Counted from the stretch's first letter, positions 37,677 through 46,948 are shown. The stretch is 57,266 bases of DNA from Bacteroides rodentium JCM 16496 (GCF_000614125.1 NZ_BAKJ01000033.1:1-57266); one strand, 5' to 3'. A program made the numbers and translations. The notes: a model not told the origin generated them from the sequence alone.

Positions 37677-38653
37677 AACGCACGATTGCTATTGTAGCCG
37701 GAGGAGATACCTCCGAATTCCACGTCTCCCTGCGTAGTGCACAGGGGATTTACTCCTTCATCGACAAGGAGAAGTATACCTTATATATTGTAGAAATGCA
37801 CGGACTGGACTGGCATGTACAGCTGCCCGACGGCGCTAAGGCTCCGGTAGACCGCAATGACTTCAGCTTCATGCTGGATGGCGGGAAAGTGACATTCGAC
37901 TTTGCCTATATCACTATCCACGGAACTCCGGGTGAGGACGGCCGTCTGCAGGGCTATTTCGATATGCTCCATATCCCTTATTCGTGTTGCGGAGTACTGG
38001 CAGCGTCGCTCACGTACGATAAGTTTGCCTGCAACCAGTATCTGAAAGGTTTCGGTGTGCGCATTGCCGAATCGTTGTTGCTGCGCGGCGGACAGTCGGT
38101 GACGGATGAAGATGTGATAGAGAAAATCGGTCTGCCTTGCTTCATCAAGCCCAGCTTGGGAGGTTCCAGCTTCGGCGTGACCAAGGTGACGGCGAAAGAG
38201 CAGATACAACCTGCCATAGCCAAGGCATTTGTGGAAGCGCAGGAAGTGCTGGTGGAGGCCTTTATGGACGGAACCGAGATTACCTGCGGCTGCTACAAAA
38301 CAAAAGACAAGTCCGTAGTGTTCCCCATTACGGAGGTGGTGAGCCACAACGAGTACTTCGATTATGAAGCCAAGTATAATGGTGAGTCCGATGAGATTAC
38401 TCCCGCCCGCATCTCGGACGATTTGACCCGCCGGGTGCAGACGCTGACTTCTGCCATTTATGATATACTCGGGGCCTACGGCATTATCCGTGTGGACTAC
38501 ATCATCACCGAAGGAGAAAAAATCAATCTGCTGGAGGTGAATACCACCCCCGGAATGACTGCCACCAGCTTTATTCCCCAGCAGGTTCGTGCTGCCGGAA
38601 TGGAGATGAAGGATGTAATGACAGATATTATAGAAAATAGGTTTAATCATTAA
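37673..38653 (+). CDS. ddl: D-alanine--D-alanine ligase
   Basis: Makes D-Ala-D-Ala for MurF, encoded elsewhere in this window. An ATP-grasp enzyme of 326 residues; the glycine-rich loop GGSSFGV, GTEITCGCY and the metal site in LLEVNTTPGMTATS are visible. Its ATG overlaps the rluD stop, so translation is coupled. Confidence 0.96.
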   Translation: MKRTIAIVAGGDTSEFHVSLRSAQGIYSFIDKEKYTLYIVEMHGLDWHVQLPDGAKAPVDRNDFSFMLDGGKVTFDFAYITIHGTPGEDGRLQGYFDMLHIPYSCCGVLAASLTYDKFACNQYLKGFGVRIAESLLLRGGQSVTDEDVIEKIGLPCFIKPSLGGSSFGVTKVTAKEQIQPAIAKAFVEAQEVLVEAFMDGTEITCGCYKTKDKSVVFPITEVVSHNEYFDYEAKYNGESDEITPARISDDLTRRVQTLTSAIYDILGAYGIIRVDYIITEGEKINLLEVNTTPGMTATSFIPQQVRAAGMEMKDVMTDIIENRFNH

Positions 38654-38658
38654 TCATT
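38644..38658. repeat. Short period-7 repeat spanning the ddl stop
   Basis: TAATCAT, TAATCAT directly before the acyltransferase ATG; the first copy includes part of the ddl stop region. Confidence 0.45.
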
Positions 38659-39816
38659 ATGAATGCGAACGTAGAATTTGATGAAATCCGTCCTTATCAT
38701 GATGAGGAACTTCCTCAAGTCTATGAGGAACTGATTGCCGATGCGGCGTTCCGGCAGGCAGTGGATACTGTGATGCCTGGTGTACCTTTTGAAGTCTGGT
38801 CGCAGAAAATGCGCGCGTGTAAAACCAAGCTGGAATTTCAGAAGACCTTCTGCTATGGGCTTCTGTGGAAGCTGGCGAAGGAGGCTACGGATGGATTGAC
38901 TTTGGACCATACCGCGTTGCCGGCAGACAAGTCGGCGGCGTATACCTATATCTCCAACCATCGCGATATTATTCTCGATTCCGGCTTCTTGTCCATTCTT
39001 TTGGTAGACCAGGGTATGGATACGGTAGAGATAGCCATTGGCGACAACCTGCTTGTCTATCCGTGGATTAAGAAATTCGTGCGTGTCAACAAGTCCTTCA
39101 TCGTGCAGCGTGCGTTGACCATGCGCCAGATGCTGGAGGCTTCCGCACGCATGTCCCGCTATATGCACCATACCATCAGTGAGAAGAAACAGTCTATCTG
39201 GATTGCACAACGCGAAGGGCGTGCCAAGGACTCCAACGACCGTACGCAGGACAGTGTGCTGAAGATGCTGGCAATGGGCGGTGAAGGCGACGTCATTGAC
39301 CGCCTGATGGAAATGAATATAGCCCCGCTTGCCATTTCCTATGAGTACGACCCTTGCGACTTTCTGAAAGCGCAGGAGTTCCAACTGAAACGGGACATTG
39401 AAGGCTATAAGAAAACGACGGCTGACGACTTGCTGAATATGCAGACCGGACTGTTCGGCTATAAAGGGCGGGTACATTTCCAAGTGGCTGCCTGCATAAA
39501 CGACGAGCTGGCGAAGATGGACCGCTCGCTTCCGAAGCCCGAACTCTTTGCACGCATGTCTGCATTGGTAGACAAACGCATTCATGCCGGTTATCGGATG
39601 TATCCCAATAATTATGTGGCGCACGACCTTCTCGAGGGGAAGGAGGATTTTTCCGACCATTACACTGCCGAGGATAAGCAGCGCTTCACGACCTATATAG
39701 AACAACAGTTGGAGCGTATCTCCATTCCTAACAAGGACGTGGACTTCCTGCGCGGAAAAATGCTGCTGATGTATGCCAATCCGTTGAAGAATTATCTGGC
39801 GGCTATAAAAGAATGA
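38659..39816 (+). CDS. PlsC/PlsB-like acyltransferase
   Basis: 385-residue protein of the glycerolphosphate acyltransferase superfamily, probably acylating a phospholipid or lipid intermediate at the inner membrane. SNHRDIILDSGFL near residue 98 is motif I, and IWIAQREGRAKDSNDRTQ near 200 corresponds to the EGTRS-type motif. Motif I has His and Asp separated by five residues instead of the usual four, which sets this group apart. It follows ddl by five bases. Confidence 0.8.
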   Translation: MNANVEFDEIRPYHDEELPQVYEELIADAAFRQAVDTVMPGVPFEVWSQKMRACKTKLEFQKTFCYGLLWKLAKEATDGLTLDHTALPADKSAAYTYISNHRDIILDSGFLSILLVDQGMDTVEIAIGDNLLVYPWIKKFVRVNKSFIVQRALTMRQMLEASARMSRYMHHTISEKKQSIWIAQREGRAKDSNDRTQDSVLKMLAMGGEGDVIDRLMEMNIAPLAISYEYDPCDFLKAQEFQLKRDIEGYKKTTADDLLNMQTGLFGYKGRVHFQVAACINDELAKMDRSLPKPELFARMSALVDKRIHAGYRMYPNNYVAHDLLEGKEDFSDHYTAEDKQRFTTYIEQQLERISIPNKDVDFLRGKMLLMYANPLKNYLAAIKE

Positions 39817-39820
39817 ATAC

Positions 39821-40489
39821 ATGAAGAAGTACTGTGATTGGTGGCTTTTGCCATTGTTGGCCTGTCTGTTGGCTGGTTGTGGCGATGATGATTATCATTA
39901 TCCTTCCGTGAAGCTGGAGTTCCTGACTGCCTTTTCGGGGGCTGACGGCTATCTGCAGTCTGTTGTGACAGATGAAGGGGAAACCTTGCCGGTAGTGGAG
40001 GACAAGACAAAGACGAACATAGAGGCAAACGCCTCGGTACGTGTCATCAGTAATTATGCTTCGGAGGTGACTGCCGATGGAACTGCCAGTGCGGTGCTGT
40101 ATGCCTTGAGCGGTGTTCTTTCTGTCGCTCCCCAAACGGCCGACAAGTTCGAGGAGGGCGTCAAGACAGACCCTGCTGATGTGCTGGGTATCTGGATGGG
40201 ACTCAACTATCTCAATATGACACTGATAGTCAAGGAGAATGGTGAGCATAAGTTCCATTTTATTGAGGATGAAGTGATTGTGGATACTGCTACCGGGTGT
40301 AGTGAAGTATATCTGACGCTGTATCATGACGCAAAGGAGGAGGTGGCTTCTTATACCCGGCGTGCCTACGCTTCCGTACCTTTGCGGCAGTATGCGGCAG
40401 AGGGTATACAGAAGGTTATGCTTCATTTCAGTGTGCACACTTATTCCGGTGACATCAAGACTTACGATTTTGTTTATAACCCTGATTAA
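39821..40489 (+). CDS. NigD-like lipoprotein
   Basis: 222-residue lipoprotein; the signal ends LLAGC with Cys20 as the lipid site, and DDD follows. The rest is predicted beta-sandwich with VLGIWMGLNYLNMTLIVKENG and a C-terminus ending DIKTYDFVYNPD, as in the Bacteroidales NigD-like family, named for a gene near a bacteriocin locus but of unknown function. It is in a run with the acyltransferase (4-base gap) and a rhodanese-like lipoprotein (1-base gap). Confidence 0.75.
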   Translation: MKKYCDWWLLPLLACLLAGCGDDDYHYPSVKLEFLTAFSGADGYLQSVVTDEGETLPVVEDKTKTNIEANASVRVISNYASEVTADGTASAVLYALSGVLSVAPQTADKFEEGVKTDPADVLGIWMGLNYLNMTLIVKENGEHKFHFIEDEVIVDTATGCSEVYLTLYHDAKEEVASYTRRAYASVPLRQYAAEGIQKVMLHFSVHTYSGDIKTYDFVYNPD

Positions 40490-40490
40490 A

Positions 40491-40889
40491 ATGAAATATT
40501 CGATGAAAACATTGTTCGCGGGCCTTTGCCTTGTTTTTACCACCCTCTTTTCCTGCCAGCAGAAAGAGGGACAGTTCAAGTCTGTTTCGGTAGATGACTT
40601 TTCCACATTGATAGCCAATCCGGAGGTGCAGCTTCTGGATGTGCGTACTGTTGCCGAATACTCGGAAGGACACGTGCCCCACAGTATCAATATCAATGTG
40701 CTGGATGAGTCGTTTGAAACGATGGCCGACTCCACTCTGCAGAAGGACAAACCGGTTGCTGTATATTGTCGTAGTGGTAAGCGCAGTAAAAAGGCCGCTG
40801 CCATATTGGGCAAAAAAGGATATACGGTTTATGAGCTCGACAAGGGCTTCATTAGCTGGGAAGCTGCGGGCAAGGAAGTGGAAAAGTAA
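40491..40889 (+). CDS. Rhodanese-like lipoprotein
   Basis: 132-residue exported protein with lipobox LFSC (Cys22), followed by one rhodanese domain (LLDVRTVAEYSEGHVPHSIN). The active-site loop CRSGKRS carries the catalytic Cys. It may handle sulfane sulfur or act as a thiol-redox protein in the periplasm. An ATG 12 bases later is an alternative start. Last gene of the run. Confidence 0.85.
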   Translation: MKYSMKTLFAGLCLVFTTLFSCQQKEGQFKSVSVDDFSTLIANPEVQLLDVRTVAEYSEGHVPHSININVLDESFETMADSTLQKDKPVAVYCRSGKRSKKAAAILGKKGYTVYELDKGFISWEAAGKEVEK

Positions 40890-40930
40890 TGGCGATGTGG
40901 CTGAAATGCACTTGCCATAATTTCTTTTCA

Positions 40931-40999
40931 GGCGCGGATTACGCGGATTTCACGGAAACATTAAAGAAAAAAATCCGCGTTTTCCGTGTAATCCGCGCC
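40931..40999. repeat. GC-rich inverted repeat between convergent genes
   Basis: GGCGCGGATTAC (40931-40942) pairs with GTAATCCGCGCC (40988-40999), and CGCGGATTT (40942-40950) pairs inside with AAATCCGCG (40971-40979). Each arm is made of 9-base units such as AATCCGCGT and TTTCCGTGT, a GC-rich version of the CTGTGGTGA family. It lies between the rhodanese gene and argF'. Confidence 0.75.
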
Positions 41000-41028
41000 C
41001 AAAAAGAATAAAGTATCTTCTCCTCTGG

Positions 41029-41981
41029 TTAGAGGCTTTCAAGCAGTCTCTTCAGCACTACTGTTGCTGAAATCTCCCGGTTGGCCGCTTCGGGGATTAC
41101 GATGGACTGCGGGCTTTCTATCACATCATCCGTCACAATCATGTTGCGGCGGACCGGCAGGCAGTGCATGAAGTAGGCATTGTTGGTAACGGCCATCTGG
41201 CGGTCGCTTACGGTCCAGGTGCGGTCTTTGCTCAATATTTGTCCATAGTTGTCGCCCGTATAGGCAGCCCAGTTCTTGGCATAGACGAAGTCGGCCCCTT
41301 CAAAAGCTTTCATCTGGTCATATTCTATGCGGGCATTTCCTACGAACTTGGGGTCGAGCTCATAGCCTTCGGGGTGCGTAATCACGAAGTCATAATCAGT
41401 TGCATTCATCCATTCGGCAAAGGAGTTGGGGACAGCCTGGGGCAATGGACGCGGATGTGGAGCCCATGTCATCACTACTTTGGGGCGTGCCGTCTTCTTA
41501 TATTCCTCAATGGTTATCAGGTCGGCAAAACTCTGCAGCGGATGGCGTGTGGCAGCTCCATGGAGAATACCGGTCGACCGGAATGCTTGATGAACTGCTC
41601 CAGTATCACTTCATTGTAATCGTCTTCCTTACTTTCGAAACGTGCAAAAGAGCGTACGCCGATGACGTCGCAATAGCAGCCCATTACGGGAATGGCTTCC
41701 AGCAAGTGTTCCGGTTTGTCACCGTCCATGATGACGCCACGCTCTGTCTCCAGTTTCCAGGCTCCCTGGTTGATGTCCAGTACAATTACGTTCATGCCCA
41801 GATTCAATGCGGCCTTCTGTGTACTGAGACGGGTGCGCAGGCTGGAGTTGAAGAAAATCATCATCAGCGTTTTGTTACGTCCCAGTTCCACATATTTGAA
41901 ACGGTCTTTTTTAATCTCGAATGCTTCGTCCAGTGCAGACTTCAGGTTACCGATGTCCTGCACGCAAGTAAAGTTCTTCAT
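41029..41981 (-). CDS. argF': N-succinylornithine carbamoyltransferase-type enzyme (argF'), frameshifted
   Basis: Carbamoylates an N-acylated ornithine in arginine synthesis. In Bacteroides fragilis the orthologous family uses N-succinylornithine, so I infer that substrate. The carbamoyl-phosphate motif is FFNSSLRTR; HCLPVRRN carries the second conserved Cys. The frame breaks near 41556; one more C (plus strand) restores SMEAATRHPLQSFADLITIE and about 317 residues. It follows proA by 44 bases in a proline/arginine cluster that draws on glutamate. Confidence 0.9.
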
Positions 41982-42025
41982 ATTTACAGTCTTTTTAGTG
42001 TATCTATATCTTCGTTATTCGGCTG

Positions 42026-43273
42026 TCAAGGTCTGGTCTGTCCAGAACCTTCGACAATCCATTTGTATGTGGTGATTTCTTCCAGAGCCATCGGACCGCG
42101 GGCGTGCAACTTCTGTGTGCTGATGCCGATCTCGGCACCGAGTCCGAATTGTGCACCATCGGTGAAAGAGGTCGGTGCATTGACGTATACGCAAGCGGCG
42201 TCCACTTCTCGGCAGAACCATTCGGCACGTGTCTTGTCGTCCGTAATGATGCATTCGCTATGTTTGGAACCGTACTTCCGGATATGTGCCAATGCTTCTT
42301 GGAAAGAATTCACGGTTTTAATGGCCATCTTGTAGTCCAGGAACTCTCTGCCGTAGCAGTCTTCAGTGGCAAGTCTCAACAGCTCGGCGGGATATTTGCC
42401 ACGCAAACTGTGGTAGGCGGGTTCATCGGCAAATATCTCTACATGGCTTGATTGTAGCGGCAGGCATAGGCCGGGCAAATCAGCCAGGCTGTCGGCTTCG
42501 ATAATCAGGCAATCCAAAGCGTTGCATACACTGACACGGCGTGTCTTTGCATTGGCAATGATGGATGGACCTATGCTTGTATCGCCATAGCGGTCGAAGA
42601 ACGTATGGCATACGCCGGCACCTGTCTCTATAACCGGTACTGTGGCATTCTGGCGTACGAAGTTTATCAGGCTGCTGCTGCCGCGCGGAATTATCAAATC
42701 TACATAATCGTTGGCATGCAGTAGTTCGGCAGTCGCCTCTCTGTCGGCAGGAAGCAGTTCCACGATATGTGTATCTACGTTGAAATGCTCCAGTACCTCG
42801 TGTATCACGCTGATTATGGCACGGTTGGAATAGTCTGCATCGCTTCCGCCTTTCAGAATACAAGCATTGCCGCTTTTAAGGCAGAGTGAGAATACATCGA
42901 AACTGACGTTGGGGCGGGCTTCGTAGATAATGCCTATGACGCCGAAAGGTACACTGACCCTTTTTATCTTCAATCCATTGGGTAATACGTTCTCTTTAAG
43001 GACTTTTCCCAAAGGAGAAGGGAGGGCGGCTACGTTGCGGATGTCCGCAGCGATGTCCTGCAAACGGCTTTTGGTCAGTTTCAGGCGGTCGTATTTAGGG
43101 TCGGTAGAAGGCATACGCTCCAAATCCTTCTGGTTTTCACTCAGAATGAAGTCTGTTTTGTTTATGGCAGCGTCTGCAACAGCCAGTAATATTTGGTTGA
43201 TTTCTTTGTCGCCCAACGCTAACATGTTACGGCTGGCATCTTGTACGGCGACAAAAGTTTTGTTTAAGTTCAT
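42026..43273 (-). CDS. proA: Gamma-glutamyl phosphate reductase
   Basis: Second step of proline synthesis, giving glutamate semialdehyde. An aldehyde-dehydrogenase-fold protein of 415 residues, with VPFGVIGIIYEARPNVS, LIIPRGSSSLI and the catalytic Cys in ETGAGVCHTFFD. I use the ATG at 43273 (MNLNKTF) and not an upstream in-frame start. It lies 66 bases after proB on the same strand. Confidence 0.95.
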   Translation of the reverse strand: MNLNKTFVAVQDASRNMLALGDKEINQILLAVADAAINKTDFILSENQKDLERMPSTDPKYDRLKLTKSRLQDIAADIRNVAALPSPLGKVLKENVLPNGLKIKRVSVPFGVIGIIYEARPNVSFDVFSLCLKSGNACILKGGSDADYSNRAIISVIHEVLEHFNVDTHIVELLPADREATAELLHANDYVDLIIPRGSSSLINFVRQNATVPVIETGAGVCHTFFDRYGDTSIGPSIIANAKTRRVSVCNALDCLIIEADSLADLPGLCLPLQSSHVEIFADEPAYHSLRGKYPAELLRLATEDCYGREFLDYKMAIKTVNSFQEALAHIRKYGSKHSECIITDDKTRAEWFCREVDAACVYVNAPTSFTDGAQFGLGAEIGISTQKLHARGPMALEEITTYKWIVEGSGQTRP

Positions 43274-43339
43274 TTTCTTACTGAGTATAGAGTGATAAAT
43301 ATGCAAGTATATATATCGTAGATAGTATCCGTCTGTGGC

Positions 43340-44418
43340 CTATTCTATATAGAGGTAGTCGTAGTGCACTACGGGTTTCTTTCCATGTTTTCCCATCGTT
43401 TCCCGTGCCTGGCTGGAGTCACAGTTGGCTTTTCCCACACCGATGGGTTTACCGCCGAAGTCGATAATCCGTACGATGTCGTCCTTCTCGAACTCGCCTA
43501 TAACGTCAGTGATGCCTACCGGTAGGATGCTTACTGCTTTGTCCGAGAAGAGCAGCTCGGTGGCACAATGATTGATGTGCAGTTCCCCTTTGGCAAACCC
43601 TTCGCTGTGCGCAATCCATTTCTTGATGCTCGATACCGGCTGCGGAGACGGAATGAAGCGGGTATAGTTTAATTCTTCATTCTTCATTATTTTTACGAGG
43701 ATGTTGTCCCGCTTCCCGTTGGCTATGATTACTGTGATGCCCTCATCTGCCACTTTGCGGGCAATGTTGGTTTTTGTCAGCATGCCGCCGCGTCCGAAGC
43801 TGGACTTGGAGGTTTGTATGTAGGAGGAGAGGTCTTTGCCTTGTTCTATTTCACGGATGACTTGAGAGTCCGGATCGGTGGGTGAACCGTTGTAGATACC
43901 GTCTATATTGCTGAGAATGATTAGTGCCTGGGCATCCATCATGGAGCTATCAGGCCGGACAGCTCGTCGTTGTCGGTGAACATCAGTTCGCTCACGGAGA
44001 TGGTGTCGTTCTCATTGACAATGGGAATGACGCCGTTCTCCAGCATTACGGTCATACAGTTTTTCTGGTTGAGGTAATGGCGGCGGGTGGAAAAGTTCTC
44101 TTTCATTGTGAGCACTTGTCCCACGGGGATGCCATGCTCCCGGAACAGCTCGTAGTAGCGGTTGATGAGTTTGGCCTGCCCTACAGCGGAAAAGAGCTGG
44201 CGCTGGTCTACGCTGTCCAACTTCTTGGTGGGGCGCACTTCACTACGTCCCGAAGCAACGGCTCCGGAAGAGACAAGTATTATTTCTATGCCGGCCTTGT
44301 GCAGCTCGGCTATCTGGTCCACCAAAGCGGACATGCGGGTGACGTCGAGAGTGCCGTCACGACGTGTCAAAACATTGCTGCCTATCTTGACAGCAATTCT
44401 ATTGAAATCAATCTCCAT
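43340..44418 (-). CDS. proB: Glutamate 5-kinase, frameshifted
   Basis: First step of proline synthesis. The N-terminal amino-acid kinase domain (VKIGSNVLTRRDG, LVSSGAVASGR, NENDTISVSEL) is followed by a C-terminal PUA domain (ILPVGITDVIGEFEKDDIVRI). The frame breaks near 43946; one more A (plus strand) restores DELSGLIASMMDAQALIILS and about 359 residues. Its start codon lies inside the end of the DUF2007 gene (11-base overlap), so the two are translationally coupled. Confidence 0.92.
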
Positions 44419-44647
44419 TTTCTCTCTTTTCGTATTCGCGGACTACTTCCATGGCGGCTTCGTAGTCCTTCTCATTGACGAGAACGGAAACATCGACCGC
44501 AGTGGCAGGCAGTACAACGTTTACTACCATTCCGTCTTTTGTTACAGCTTCAATATCACTATTTCCCAGCAGGCTCTTTACAAGTTCTGCTTCCCACGGT
44601 GAACCGGTGAACACCTCAATGAGTTTGCTTTTATCTTCTTCTTTCAT
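44408..44647 (-). CDS. DUF2007-family small protein
   Basis: 79-residue cytosolic protein of the DUF2007 family (putative signal transducer): LIEVFTGSPWEAELVKSLL and VDVSVLVNEKDYEAAMEVV are the family pattern. The function is not known. The overlap with proB suggests a link to amino-acid metabolism or merely operon packing. Confidence 0.8.
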   Translation of the reverse strand: MKEEDKSKLIEVFTGSPWEAELVKSLLGNSDIEAVTKDGMVVNVVLPATAVDVSVLVNEKDYEAAMEVVREYEKRENGD

Positions 44648-44677
44648 GATGATATGAATTTAGAGGTTTCTGTCTTA

Positions 44678-44685
44678 CAAATATA
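44678..44685 (-). promoter_or_regulatory. Promoter box (TATATTTG) for DUF2007-proB-proA-argF'
   Basis: Minus-strand TAnnTTTG match 31 bases before the DUF2007 start. Confidence 0.5.
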
Positions 44686-44722
44686 ACAAATGTTTTTGTT
44701 TTAAAGTTTAATGCTGACGAAT

Positions 44723-45562
44723 TTATAGTTCAATCCTCTCAACTCTTATCGATTCATTCAAGAAGGTGGAAGCCGATTCTGTGAATTTCTCCTCCGATTC
44801 CGTGGTGCGGTAGACGCATCTTCCGCCTTTGGTACATTTTCTGTCCATTTCCGGATGGCGGTGAAGATAGTCTTTCAGGCTGTCTGCTACCAGTTCCCCC
44901 TGGGTGACGGTCGTGATGCCGTCGGGCATGTATTGTCGTATCTTGGGCAGCAACAGCGGGAAGTGTGTGCAGCCCAGGATGACGGTGTCTATCTGTGTGT
45001 CTTTGGCCAGCAGGTTGCCGATGTTCTTGCGTATGAAGTAGTCGGTACCCTCACCTTGTGCCTCATTGTTTTCTACGAGGGACACCCATAGAGGGCAGGC
45101 TTCACCGCTCACTTTGATGTCGGGGAAGAGCTTGTGCACTTCCAGCGGGTAGGATTCGGACTTGATGGTTCCTGCCGTGGCAAGCACTCCCACATGGCGG
45201 CTTTGGGTGATGCTGCCTATGCATTCTACGGTCGGGCGGATTACTCCCAACACACGGCGCATGGGGTCGAGGCGGGGCAAATCGTTCATTTGTATGTTGC
45301 GCAGGGCTTTTGCCGAAGCTGTATTGCAGGCCAGGATGACGAGGTGGCAACCCATCTCAAACAGTTTGGTGACTGCCTGCAGGGTGAACTCATAGACAAT
45401 CTCGAATGAGCGGGTTCCGTAAGGCGCGCGCGCGTTGTCACCCAGATAAATGTAATCATATTGGGGAAGGGCTTCCCGTATCTTGCTCAAGATGGTCAGT
45501 CCGCCATATCCGGAATCGAATACTCCGATGGGACCGGCTGCAGAAGGTAATGTCTGTTTCAT
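44723..45562 (-). CDS. murI: Glutamate racemase
   Basis: Supplies D-glutamate for peptidoglycan. GVFDSGYGGLTIL at the start, the two catalytic cysteines in ACNTASAKAL and GCTHFPLL, and 279 residues all fit. A promoter box lies 25 bases upstream. Confidence 0.96.
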   Translation of the reverse strand: MKQTLPSAAGPIGVFDSGYGGLTILSKIREALPQYDYIYLGDNARAPYGTRSFEIVYEFTLQAVTKLFEMGCHLVILACNTASAKALRNIQMNDLPRLDPMRRVLGVIRPTVECIGSITQSRHVGVLATAGTIKSESYPLEVHKLFPDIKVSGEACPLWVSLVENNEAQGEGTDYFIRKNIGNLLAKDTQIDTVILGCTHFPLLLPKIRQYMPDGITTVTQGELVADSLKDYLHRHPEMDRKCTKGGRCVYRTTESEEKFTESASTFLNESIRVERIEL

Positions 45563-45586
45563 GCTTTCTAAAGACTATGTACCATG

Positions 45587-45594
45587 CAAAGATA
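45587..45594 (-). promoter_or_regulatory. Promoter box (TATCTTTG) for murI
   Basis: Minus-strand TAnnTTTG match followed on that strand by C, 25 bases before the murI start. Confidence 0.55.
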
Positions 45595-45616
45595 ATGCAA
45601 ATTTCTCAGTAATGTA

Positions 45617-45650
45617 TAAAAAATAAGCGCGGATAAAACTATCCGCGCTT
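45617..45650 (-). terminator. Terminator of the bamA-ompH run
   Basis: AAGCGCGGAT (45625-45634) pairs with ATCCGCGCTT (45641-45650) around a 6-base loop; on the minus strand ATTTTTT follows. It lies about 20 bases past the stop of the second ompH gene. Confidence 0.88.
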
Positions 45651-45671
45651 GCTCTATCATAGATAATTCTA

Positions 45672-46178
45672 TTATTTAATACCCAATTGCGTTTTAACTT
45701 TGGCTGTTACATCAACGCTCTGCGTACCAACGAAAGGTATCGGGGTACGTGCCAGGTCGAAGATATAGACCACGCCTTCAGCCTTGCCGACAGCCTGGAT
45801 GGCTTCGTCCAGTTTCTGATAGATGGGAGCCATAGCATCTTGCTGTGCTTTCTGCATACTTTGATAAGCTTCTTGTTGGAACTGTTCTTGGCGTTGAGCC
45901 ATATCCTGCAGCTCTTTCTGACGTCTTTCTGCAATGTTTTTCGGCAGAGAGTCGGCTTGTGCCAGGAATTCCTGATACTTCTTCTGGAATTCTTCGTTGG
46001 TACGCTGCATTTCATCCTGGTATTTCTTAGACATGGCGTCCAAGTCAGCTTGGGCTTTGGTAAATTCAGGCATAACAGCGATTACTTCTTGAGAATTCAT
46101 GTGGGCGAATTTAGCTTGCGCCATAGCTCCCAGCGGGAGGGCGAACATAACTACGAGTAATACGATTTTTTTTAGCAT
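45672..46178 (-). CDS. OmpH/Skp-family periplasmic chaperone (second copy)
   Basis: 168 residues with signal peptide (GAMAQA, about 21), then a long Gln/Glu/Lys-rich coiled-coil helix (about 40-125), then FDLARTPIPFVGTQSVDVTAKVKTQLGIK. Skp-like proteins carry unfolded outer-membrane proteins to BamA, whose gene is upstream in this run. This copy has its own promoter box at 46217-46224, so it can be expressed separately. Confidence 0.88.
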   Translation of the reverse strand: MLKKIVLLVVMFALPLGAMAQAKFAHMNSQEVIAVMPEFTKAQADLDAMSKKYQDEMQRTNEEFQKKYQEFLAQADSLPKNIAERRQKELQDMAQRQEQFQQEAYQSMQKAQQDAMAPIYQKLDEAIQAVGKAEGVVYIFDLARTPIPFVGTQSVDVTAKVKTQLGIK

Positions 46179-46216
46179 AATGTTTATTATTTATTTGAAT
46201 GATTATTCGTCGGGGG

Positions 46217-46224
46217 CAAATATA
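46217..46224 (-). promoter_or_regulatory. Promoter box (TATATTTG) for the second ompH gene
   Basis: Minus-strand TAnnTTTG match 39 bases before the start at 46178. Confidence 0.5.
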
Positions 46225-46305
46225 GCGCAAACTGAACGCAATACAAAATAAGCTTGGTTATTTTTAACTCTGAATGCAGCCTATATCTGAAATAAATGTA
46301 TGAAA

Positions 46306-46821
46306 TTAATTTGAATATCCCAGTTTTGCAAGTACCTCATTGCTGATGTCAATGCTCGGTGAGGCGAAAATGATACTTGATGCGGAAGCGCGGTCTACAA
46401 CTGCCGCATATCCGTTCTGTGTAGCAATTTCCTTTACAGCATTGTATATTTCGTCTTGAATGGGTTGCATCAGACTTTCACGTTTTTTATACAGTTCGCC
46501 TTCGGGGCCGAAGTATTTGCGGCGCAGTTCGGCTGCTGATTTCTCTTTAGCGACAATCTCTTCTTCCTTTTTACCTCTCTGTGTTTCAGAAAGAGAAGCT
46601 ATCTGAGATTGATAGTTCTTGTATAGAGTCTTGGCTTCTTCGGAAATCTTTTCGACCTCACTCTGCCATTGTCTGGAGGCTTGCTCCAATTGTTCATTGG
46701 CACGTTCGTAAGCAGGAATATTTTCCAGGATATATTCCATGTCAATCAAGGCGAACTTCTGTGCACCGGCTGTTATGCTTACTGCAAACAGCGTAAAAAG
46801 GATCAATAAACTCTTCTTCAT
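46306..46821 (-). CDS. OmpH/Skp-family periplasmic chaperone (first copy)
   Basis: 171 residues: signal peptide ending TAGAQK, conserved FALIDMEYILENIPAYERANEQL, coiled coil to about 130, and the trimer-forming end VDRASASSIIFASPSIDISNEV. A paralogue of the next gene; the pair downstream of bamA is the usual Bacteroidetes arrangement. Period-7 repeats fill the 127 bases between bamA and this gene. Confidence 0.88.
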   Translation of the reverse strand: MKKSLLILFTLFAVSITAGAQKFALIDMEYILENIPAYERANEQLEQASRQWQSEVEKISEEAKTLYKNYQSQIASLSETQRGKKEEEIVAKEKSAAELRRKYFGPEGELYKKRESLMQPIQDEIYNAVKEIATQNGYAAVVDRASASSIIFASPSIDISNEVLAKLGYSN

Positions 46822-46834
46822 AACCTTATTTTTT

Positions 46835-46880
46835 AAATTGACAATTAACGATTAACAATTGACAATTGAAAATTGACAAT
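46835..46880. repeat. Period-7 tandem repeat before the first ompH gene
   Basis: About six heptamers of the AATTGAC, AATTAAC and GATTAAC type, beginning about 14 bases from the ompH start. Confidence 0.7.
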
Positions 46881-46904
46881 TATTGCTTTATCGTTTTCTT
46901 GTTT

Positions 46905-46947
46905 ATCACCTATCACCTATCAATTGTCAACTGTCAATTGTCAATTG
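46905..46947. repeat. Period-7 tandem repeat after bamA
   Basis: ATCACCT, ATCACCT, ATCAATT, GTCAACT, GTCAATT, GTCAATT: six in-phase heptamers running up to the bamA stop. Two unit types meet in one array, which shows that different heptamer families share a period. Confidence 0.75.
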
Positions 46948-46948
46948 T

